From a bacterium (GTDB taxonomy: Bacteria; Planctomycetota; JACOTG01; JAUIME01), in the NCBI GenBank assembly GCA_030433195.1, contig JAUIME010000430.1, positions 1-5,115 on the forward strand: DNA of 5,115 bases. Reading direction: 5' to 3'. The stretch's first letter is position 1, and every line of letters begins with the position of its first letter. Position numbers and translations under genes: made by a program. Positions 1 to 4,366 of the stretch are shown piece by piece. Under the pieces are notes generated by a model. It worked only from the letters and a program-made list of their open reading frames with translations. It did no database searches and was not told the origin of the DNA.

Positions 1-723
1 GCCTTCCATCACCGAGACGAGCGTGTCTTGCGCGGGGCCCGGATCGGCGTCGCGGTCGGAACCCCATTCGTTGCGCATCGCGTTGTAGAAGGCTTCGCGG
101 ATTACCCACGAGTTGCCCATTCCGGTCGTCGGGCGGCGCGTGAGGTACGACTGCTGCCAACCGCTCGGTTGCCGGTTCGACTCGCCGCGCTGCCAGGTTT
201 CGACCGAGATCGAAACCATCGGCTCGCCTTCTTCGACGAGCACGCGGTTCGGCAGATCGCGGCCGGTCTTGACGACCGCGCCTTTGGAGCCGATGACGCT
301 CGCGGGGTCGCCCGCGAGGAAGATCGTCGTGACGCCGTCGCGCACGAGGCGGCCGAAGTCGCGGTGCTCGAGATCCCACGCGTCGAGCGTGCGCAGGTGG
401 GGGATGACTTCCGAGGCATGCTCGGCCCAAGACTCTTCGTTCGTGACGCCGGCCGTCGAGTAGGCGTCGATGAGTCCCGGCGTGAGCGTCGACTCGCTGC
501 GATCGTATTCGGTGGCGCCGTCGGGGATGTCGATGCCCGGGCCGACCGCGACGATCTTGCCGTCGATGACGAGCACGGTCGCGTTCTCGACCACGGTGCC
601 GTTGCCGAGGTACGCCTTGCCGACGGTGACCGCCATCGTGTCGCCGGCGTGCGCCGTCAGCGCTGCGAAGGCGAGCGCGAGCGACGCGGCGGCGATGCGG
701 GTGAGGGTCGTTCGATTCCTCAT
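1..723 (-). CDS. Exported amidohydrolase-like protein, third gene of operon (partial, C-terminus outside window)
   Basis: Only the first 241 residues lie in the window; the frame is open to base 1. Residues 1-26 form a signal peptide (MRNRTTLTRI, then an Ala/Leu-rich core, likely cut at AHA|GD), so the protein is exported. The mature part opens like the N-terminal beta-sandwich of imidazolonepropionase-like amidohydrolases: GNGTVVENATVLVIDGKIVA at 40-59, TPGLIDAYSTAG at 81-92, RDGVTTIFLAG at 128-138 and GAVVKTG at 148-154. Active family members have His-x-His after 'PGLID'; here those positions are Tyr88 and Thr90, so normal metal binding and hydrolysis are doubtful. The ATG at 723 is preceded by AAGGAG embedded in the last codons of the upstream gene, 7 bases after its stop; a GTG directly before it (726) is an alternative start. 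The family call is firm. The substrate is unknown and the missing C-terminal half cannot be judged. Confidence 0.85.
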   Translation of the reverse strand, partial: MRNRTTLTRIAAASLALAFAALTAHAGDTMAVTVGKAYLGNGTVVENATVLVIDGKIVAVGPGIDIPDGATEYDRSESTLTPGLIDAYSTAGVTNEESWAEHASEVIPHLRTLDAWDLEHRDFGRLVRDGVTTIFLAGDPASVIGSKGAVVKTGRDLPNRVLVEEGEPMVSISVETWQRGESNRQPSGWQQSYLTRRPTTGMGNSWVIREAFYNAMRNEWGSDRDADPGPAQDTLVSVMEG

Positions 724-730
724 CACGATT

Positions 731-1903
731 CTACTCCTTCACGTCGTGGGCTTGGCCGTCGAAGACGCGCTGCCCTTGGATCCAAACTTCGAGCACGGAC
801 GAGGACAGGTCGAGCGGGTCGCCCGACAGCACGACGAAGTCGGCGTCCTTGCCCGCGGCGAGCGTTCCGACGCGCGCTTCGATGCCCGCGAGGCGAGCCG
901 GCACGCGCGTGATCGCGTCGAGGGTGTTCGCGGCGAGTCCGGCGCGATCGCCGGTCGCGTGGCGCGCGGCGAGCGCGGCGGTGATGCGCAAGCCGTCGGC
1001 GGCCGAGTAGGGCGCGCCGCTCGCGAACGCGACGGTGTGTCCGGCATTGCCGAGCTGTCCCGGCGCTCGCAGAACGCGCGTCGACGCGCCCATGCCGAGC
1101 GGTCCGAACACGACCGGAAGCCGCAGCTTCGCGAGGTCGTCGATGCTGCGCTCGACTTCGCCCGTGAACGCAGCCGCGACGCGGATGCCGCGGCGCTTGG
1201 CTTCGTCGGTCAGCATGCGAAGATCGGTCGCGTCACCGCAGTGCACGATCGCGCGGCGCTGACCCGCGGCGACCTTGCCGAGCGGCGAGCCCGCGTCGCT
1301 CTTCGCATCGTCGAGCGTGCGACGGAACAGGTCGTAGGTACCCATGCGTGACGTCGGGGTGCGTCCGCGGACGCTGCCGACCGCTTCGCCCGCGACCGAC
1401 ATCGTCACGGGAAGCTGATCCGACGCGATGCGTCGCTTCGCGATCGGGCCGCCCGTCTTCACGGCCGCCGCGATCCCGCCGACGACGTTCTGCGCCGACG
1501 GCAGCAGCACGACCGTCGTGACGCCCGCGCGCATCGCGTCCGCGAAGTGCGGGTGATGCGGATCGAACGCGTCGATCGCGTCGAGGTCGCCTTGCACGGG
1601 ATCAGCGAGATCGGCGAGCGATCCGCGCACACCGATCTGCGTGTGGACGTCGATCATGCCCGGGATGATGACGGCGTCGGGATGGTCGACCGTGTGCACG
1701 CCTTCGGGCGCCTTGTCGAACACGCCGACCACGCGGCCGTCTTGGATGACGAGCGCGCCGCCTTCGACGACGTTGCCGCCGTTCGTGTAGATCTGCTTTG
1801 CTGTGACCGCGTACTTCTCGCCGGCGAGAGCGTTCGACGCGAGCGCGCCGAGCATCCACACCGCCAAGAGGATCGCGAGTCTCGAGCCCGCCGTTCGGTT
1901 CAA
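731..1903 (-). CDS. Exported amidohydrolase-like protein with incomplete metal site, second gene of operon
   Basis: This is a complete protein of 390 residues, about the usual length for a single-domain imidazolonepropionase-like amidohydrolase. Residues 1-27 are a signal peptide (hydrophobic core LAILLAVWMLGALA, likely cut SNALA|GE). Landmarks follow in family order: NVVEGGALVIQDGRVVGVF 44-62, IIPGMIDVHTQIG 79-91, AGVTTVVLLPSAQNVVGG 126-143, AVKTG 147-151, AIVHCGDATDL 218-228 and GKDADFVVLSGDPLD 351-365. The His-x-His is reduced to His87-x-Gln89. A histidine in the 'VHC' strand (His221) remains, the next strand reads VVFGPLG without histidine, and the strand-8 segment VAFASGAPYS has no aspartate. 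It may be non-catalytic or have altered chemistry. Start choice: TTG at 1903 has AAGGAG 8 bases upstream and gives a clean signal peptide. An in-frame ATG at 1927 overlaps the previous stop as ATGA but lacks a clear ribosome site and would add acidic residues before the signal. Confidence 0.9.
   Translation of the reverse strand: MNRTAGSRLAILLAVWMLGALASNALAGEKYAVTAKQIYTNGGNVVEGGALVIQDGRVVGVFDKAPEGVHTVDHPDAVIIPGMIDVHTQIGVRGSLADLADPVQGDLDAIDAFDPHHPHFADAMRAGVTTVVLLPSAQNVVGGIAAAVKTGGPIAKRRIASDQLPVTMSVAGEAVGSVRGRTPTSRMGTYDLFRRTLDDAKSDAGSPLGKVAAGQRRAIVHCGDATDLRMLTDEAKRRGIRVAAAFTGEVERSIDDLAKLRLPVVFGPLGMGASTRVLRAPGQLGNAGHTVAFASGAPYSAADGLRITAALAARHATGDRAGLAANTLDAITRVPARLAGIEARVGTLAAGKDADFVVLSGDPLDLSSSVLEVWIQGQRVFDGQAHDVKE
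734..739 (-). promoter_or_regulatory. Ribosome binding site for the third operon gene, inside the end of the second
   Basis: On the minus strand AAGGAG is formed by the last two sense codons (Lys-Glu) of the 390-residue protein, directly before its TAG stop. It lies 10 bases before the ATG at 723 and 7 before the GTG at 726. Ribosomes finishing the upstream gene would pass straight over this site, which suggests coupled translation. Confidence 0.7.
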
Positions 1904-1911
1904 GGTAATGT

Positions 1912-1917
1912 CTCCTT
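1912..1917 (-). promoter_or_regulatory. Ribosome binding site favouring the TTG start of the second operon gene
   Basis: AAGGAG on the minus strand sits 8 bases before the TTG at 1903. The competing ATG at 1927 has no purine-rich stretch at suitable spacing. This site decides the start in favour of the rarer TTG codon, leaving a 20-base gap after the upstream stop instead of a 4-base overlap. Confidence 0.65.
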
Positions 1918-1923
1918 CGCTCC

Positions 1924-3543
1924 TCATGGGTTCGTGGTCACGTTGCGGCCGTTGACGAAGACCGACTCGACGACGGTCGTGCCCGAGAACGGCGAACCGC
2001 TCAGGACGACGAGGTCGGCGTCCTTGCCGACTTCGAGCGATCCGATCGTGTCGTCGACGCCGAGCAGCTTCGCGGCGTCGATCGTGATCGCGGCGAGCGC
2101 GCGCTCGGTCGAGAGACCGTGCGAGGCGGCAAGCGCCGCGTCGAGCCACAAGAAACGCGTGCGGTTCGGCATCGCGCCCGATCCGAGCACGATGTGCACG
2201 CCGGCTTTCTCGAGCTCGGCCGCGTTCCCGGGATGACTGTCGCGGTAGATGCCGCCTTCGCGGTCGCCGCGTCGCGCGGCGGCGTCGACGACGACCGTGA
2301 CGTCGTGCTCGGCGAGATCCTTCGCGACCTTGTAGCCCTCGGTCGCGCCGTCGATGACGAGACGCACGCCGTACTCCTCGGCGATCGCGATCGCGTTGAG
2401 GATGTCCTCGGCGCGATGCGCGGACACGCGAAGCGGAACGTCACCCTCGAGCGCACGAACGAGCGCTTCGGTCGCGGCTTGTCGCTTCGGCTCGTCGGGG
2501 CGCTTCAGGTCGTCCTTCTCGTCTTTCTTGTCGTCGCCTTCCTTCTTCTGCTCTTCCTCCTGCGCGCCGAGCCAGGTCGCGAGCTCGGGCGGGTAGGCAG
2601 CGAGGCGTTCGTGATCGAGCGAGAACGCCGTCGGTGCGGAACCGCCGGCGGCGCCGCCATCCTGCGGCGGGCGGCGCGGGCCGCGACCGCGACGACGCGG
2701 CGACTCGGGGGCGTCGTCCTTCGGCTCGTCGGCCTTCGGCGTGTCGCCCTCGTCCTTCTTGTCGTCGTCCTTCTTCTCGTCGTCGCCGGCTTCGTCCTTC
2801 TTGTCCTTGTCGCCGCCGTCCTTCTTTTCGTTTTCCTTGGCGCGCTTCTCGATCTCTTCCTTGTACTCCTCGAACTCGTCTTCGTAGTCGTCGCGAGCGT
2901 CGAGGTAGGCGTTCGCTTGCTCGAAGAGCTTGCCGAGGGTTCCGTACTCCTTGGCGCGAAGGACCGGGTTCAGGCGCTGCGAAACCCCGAGGCCGCCACA
3001 CAGCGCGGCTTCGTCGTCGAGGACGCGGTCCGCCATCGGACGGTTCGGATCGAGCTTCACCACCGCGCCCATGCCGTGGATGCCGCCGCGTCCGGCCGGG
3101 CTCGCGAAGATCGTCGTGACGCCGTTGGCGAGGGCCTCGCGAATTCCGTCGGCATCGTAGGGGTTCAGTGCGTCGACGGCCTTCGAGTAGGCGAGGGAGT
3201 TGCCGCCCGCCGCCTCGGCTCGCATCAGCGCGCTGTCGGCGTCGACGAGCCCCGGGATGATCGTCTTCCCGGTCGCGTCGATCACCTCGAACCCTCGTTC
3301 AGGCACGGAGATGTCGGCGTCGGCGCCGATCGCCCGGATCTTGCCGCCCGCGATCAGGATCGTGCCCTTCTCGATGACGTCGCCGCTCATCGTGTGGATC
3401 GTCGCCCCTCGAATCGCGATTCCACCGCGTCCGCGTCGTCCGGGCTGCGCAAAGGCGTCGATCGTGACGACGACACCGAGTGCGAGCACCAACGCGGGCG
3501 CGAGGAAGGCGGCGAAGCGGCGAGAGATCGAGTCAAATCGCAT
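1924..3543 (-). CDS. Exported amidohydrolase-like protein with charged low-complexity insert, first gene of operon
   Basis: This 539-residue protein is about 150 residues longer than its neighbour, largely because of an insertion. Residues 1-32 are a signal peptide (likely cut AFA|QP). The N-terminal family region runs 41-165, with GDVIEKGTILIAGGKIRAIG 54-73, TIIPGLVDADSALM 94-107, NGVTTIFASPAG 140-151 and GAVVKLD 159-165. Residues about 215-353 are mostly K/D/E-rich with an Arg-rich island. The fold resumes at LRVSAHRAEDILNA 371-384, ATEGYKVAKDLAE 400-412, LSTERALAAITIDAAKLLGV 477-496 and GKDADLVVLSGSPFS 506-520. The family His-x-His is Asp103-x-Ala105, the usual VHAHR reads VSAHR, the LEHGTEG histidine is gone (IDGATEG), and strand 8 reads LGSGA with no aspartate. 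This is the most degraded metal site in the operon. The ATG at 3543 has GAGG 6 bases upstream; an in-frame ATG at 3564 would add seven residues (MLTKRST) and is possible. Confidence 0.9.
   Translation of the reverse strand: MRFDSISRRFAAFLAPALVLALGVVVTIDAFAQPGRRGRGGIAIRGATIHTMSGDVIEKGTILIAGGKIRAIGADADISVPERGFEVIDATGKTIIPGLVDADSALMRAEAAGGNSLAYSKAVDALNPYDADGIREALANGVTTIFASPAGRGGIHGMGAVVKLDPNRPMADRVLDDEAALCGGLGVSQRLNPVLRAKEYGTLGKLFEQANAYLDARDDYEDEFEEYKEEIEKRAKENEKKDGGDKDKKDEAGDDEKKDDDKKDEGDTPKADEPKDDAPESPRRRGRGPRRPPQDGGAAGGSAPTAFSLDHERLAAYPPELATWLGAQEEEQKKEGDDKKDEKDDLKRPDEPKRQAATEALVRALEGDVPLRVSAHRAEDILNAIAIAEEYGVRLVIDGATEGYKVAKDLAEHDVTVVVDAAARRGDREGGIYRDSHPGNAAELEKAGVHIVLGSGAMPNRTRFLWLDAALAASHGLSTERALAAITIDAAKLLGVDDTIGSLEVGKDADLVVLSGSPFSGTTVVESVFVNGRNVTTNP
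2482..2901 (-). other. Lysine/aspartate/glutamate-rich disordered insert in the 539-residue amidohydrolase-like protein
   Basis: This stretch covers roughly residues 215-354. It starts with an acidic, probably helical stretch (ARDDYEDEFEEYKEEIEKR, 216-234). A nearly pure K/D/E tract with a few Gly and Pro follows to about 280. Next come an Arg/Pro-rich island (SPRRRGRGPRRPP, 281-293) and a Gly/Ala linker. A short ordered-looking segment (FSLDHERLAAYPPELATWL, 307-325) leads to a second charged tract (EEEQKKEGDDKKDEKDD, 329-345). Family members commonly have a shorter charged loop here, just before the segment equivalent to LRVSAHRAEDI, so this appears to be an expansion of an existing loop rather than a new domain. 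No known domain is recognised in it. Confidence 0.8.
2752..2826. repeat. Imperfect in-frame GTCCTTCTT repeats coding for the K/D tract
   Basis: The 9-mer GTCCTTCTT occurs four times on the plus strand, at 2752, 2767, 2794 and 2818. The start-to-start spacings of 15, 27 and 24 bases are all multiples of three, so the repeats stay in frame. On the minus strand each copy reads AAG-AAG-GAC (Lys-Lys-Asp). This looks like coding microsatellite growth inside the charged insert, not a CRISPR or regulatory array. Confidence 0.7.
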
Positions 3544-3549
3544 CGTGGA

Positions 3550-3553
3550 CCTC
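3550..3553 (-). promoter_or_regulatory. Ribosome binding site for the first operon gene
   Basis: GAGG lies 6 bases before the ATG at 3543 on the minus strand, inside the context GAAGAGG. A second GAGGA lies 10 bases before the ATG at 3564, so the two starts are close competitors. The better spacing points to 3543. Confidence 0.5.
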
Positions 3554-3833
3554 TTCGTCAGCATGGTTCGTGGTTCCTCGAAGCAGGAAATTCGAGCGCG
3601 GTCGTCCCGTACGCCGAGCCCGATCGAACTGGTTACAAAGATGCAATGGCATGAAAGCCAAGAGTTTGTGATCGAAAAGCGAAGGAGGGAGCAGCGACAA
3701 GGGAAGCACCGAGCGGCCGCTTTCCCGAGCGAACTGCCACGCAGATACCTTCCGCGATAACCCCGTTGGAACGAACGGGCCCGATTGTACGGACCACGCC
3801 CCCGATGGGAACCGCTTTCTGTGATTTCTGCGA

Positions 3834-3857
3834 GCACTCGCAACCACTTGGGAGTGC
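3834..3857. repeat. Inverted repeat GCACTC / GAGTGC
   Basis: Six-base perfect arms at 3834-3839 and 3852-3857 flank a 12-base centre. It overlaps the left edge of the GGAGT half-site cluster. It could be a dyad binding site; the arms are short, so chance is possible. Confidence 0.35.
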
Positions 3858-3924
3858 CGGAGAAGGAGCCGTTTTACTCCACCCCGGAGTCGACGTGAGC
3901 ATGCGACCCTCCCTGCTACTCCGG
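3851..3924. repeat. Cluster of ACTCC/GGAGT half-sites
   Basis: GGAGT occurs at 3851-3855 and 3886-3890, and its complement ACTCC at 3876-3880 and 3918-3922. The middle pair forms ACTCC-acccc-GGAGT. The longer form CCGGAGT at 3884-3890 is matched by its inverted copy ACTCCGG at 3918-3924. Four copies of a 5-mer in 74 bases is more than expected by chance and could mark a protein-binding region. No known operator is recognised. Confidence 0.4.
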
Positions 3925-3940
3925 CGCCCGATCCGGGCGC
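3924..3940. repeat. Perfect 7-bp inverted repeat GCGCCCG-ATC-CGGGCGC
   Basis: Seven G:C-only pairs close a 3-base centre, followed by no T-run, so it is not an intrinsic terminator on either strand. It lies about 380 bases upstream of the operon start and 420 upstream of the plus-strand gene. Confidence 0.45.
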
Positions 3941-4020
3941 ACCGAGCCGCCCCCGACGAGCCCCGCAACGGCCCGATTCCAAGACGGCGTCCAGAGTTGC
4001 ATCGGAACGCGATCGCCGAT

Positions 4021-4053
4021 CCCTTAGCGCGAAATGTCGACGATTTCGAAGGG
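4021..4053. repeat. Bulged inverted repeat CCCTT..CGAAAT / ATTTCG-AAGGG
   Basis: The arms CGAAAT (4030-4035) and ATTTCG (4043-4048) pair across a 7-base GTCGACG loop. Outside them CCCTT (4021-4025) pairs with AAGGG (4049-4053), leaving an AGCG bulge on the left arm. Eleven pairs in total could form a hairpin in RNA from either strand. There is no adjacent U-tract. Confidence 0.45.
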
Positions 4054-4183
4054 TGCGCTTTTCGTCGTCCGGCAGCCCTCGCGACGGCTACCGCTCGGTC
4101 CGCGGATTCGCGTCTCGGGGCGCCGGGACCCAAGGAATTGGCGCTTCGAACGTGATAGAAGGTGGAACCCACCGAGCTGCGGA

Positions 4184-4214
4184 ACCGACCCGGCAGGCGC
4201 CCGGCCGAGTCGGT
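4184..4214. repeat. Strong 31-base hairpin upstream of the plus-strand gene
   Basis: Starting at ACCGAC and ending at GTCGGT, 12 of 14 opposed positions pair (two mismatches, C-A and A-G), mostly G:C, closing on a CGC triloop. It sits about 150 bases before the plus-strand gene. Without a following T-run it is not a standard terminator. It could be a leader structure or an operator dyad. Confidence 0.55.
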
Positions 4215-4309
4215 ACGGAAGCCTCGAGTCTCGGGGCCTGACACGCGCGCCGAAGACGAGCGTCAAGCGCGCGGCGAGCGACGAATAAAGACGGTCTGGA
4301 ACCGAGACG

Positions 4310-4366
4310 ATGCAGAGTTCACCGATGGAGGAATTCATGGTTACGAGATCGAGGAGTTGGACATGA
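4310..4366 (+). other. Possible leader mini-ORF overlapping the next start codon
   Basis: An 18-codon frame opens at the ATG at 4310, with in-frame ATGs at 4325 and 4337, and ends in TGA at 4364-4366. The TGA overlaps the next gene's ATG as ATGA. The ATG at 4337 has a strong GGAGG five bases upstream, so the most likely product is the nine-residue peptide MVTRSRSWT. The ribosome site of the following gene (4351-4356) lies inside this frame. This arrangement would allow translational coupling; whether it is translated is unknown. Confidence 0.4.
4351..4356 (+). promoter_or_regulatory. Ribosome binding site of the plus-strand secreted-protein gene
   Basis: GAGGAG lies 6 bases before the ATG at 4363, which is ideal spacing. 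It fixes the start of the plus-strand gene and gives a protein that opens directly with a signal peptide. Confidence 0.75.

Larger units (their letters stand above)
3544..4362. other. Divergent intergenic region without a convincing gene
   Basis: These 819 bases separate the minus-strand operon from the plus-strand gene. Open frames exist on both strands, but their translations are rich in Arg, Pro, Ser and Gly, show no family landmarks or export signals, and overlap each other heavily. Both flanking transcripts must start in or near this stretch, yet I see no clean sigma-70 -35/-10 pair on either strand. Sequence structure here includes inverted repeats at 3834-3857, 3876-3890, 3924-3940, 4021-4053 and 4184-4214, repeated ACTCC/GGAGT half-sites, and a mini-ORF ending on the downstream start codon. 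For a compact genome this is a long gap, so a small RNA or operators are possible, but none is demonstrated. Confidence 0.6.

Noticed and set aside
28..912. Long plus-strand open frame across the end of the operon
   Set aside because: It is the antisense shadow of two GC-rich amidohydrolase genes. Its translation is Arg/Ala/Asp-rich with no domain, and it runs across two real genes.
2745..2835. CRISPR-like spacing of GTCCTTCTT copies
   Set aside because: The repeats are only 9 bases long and unevenly spaced, and all are in frame within a coding low-complexity tract.
2119..3654. 511-codon plus-strand open frame opposite the 539-residue protein
   Set aside because: Its long Leu/Val stretches look like membrane segments but are the reverse reading of the K/D/E tract (GTC, CTT, CTC codons). 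The minus strand has clear family motifs and a signal peptide.
3544..3720. Sigma-70 promoter for the operon, for example the TTGCAT-like element on the minus strand near 3640
   Set aside because: No matching -10 at proper spacing was found; calling it would be guesswork.
3544..3843. N-terminal extension of the first operon gene up to the ATG at 3843
   Set aside because: The added residues look non-coding and would place a normal signal peptide about 100 residues inside the protein. Starts at 3543 or 3564 fit better.
4021..4062. Intrinsic terminator at the 4021-4053 hairpin with CTTTT downstream
   Set aside because: The T-run is only four bases and starts several bases after the stem. No gene ends nearby on the plus strand.
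3766..4244. Open frames in the intergenic region (plus 3766-4155 and minus 3633-4244)
   Set aside because: They overlap on opposite strands, have Arg/Ser/Pro/Gly-heavy translations, show no good ribosome sites that I could identify, and have no family resemblance.
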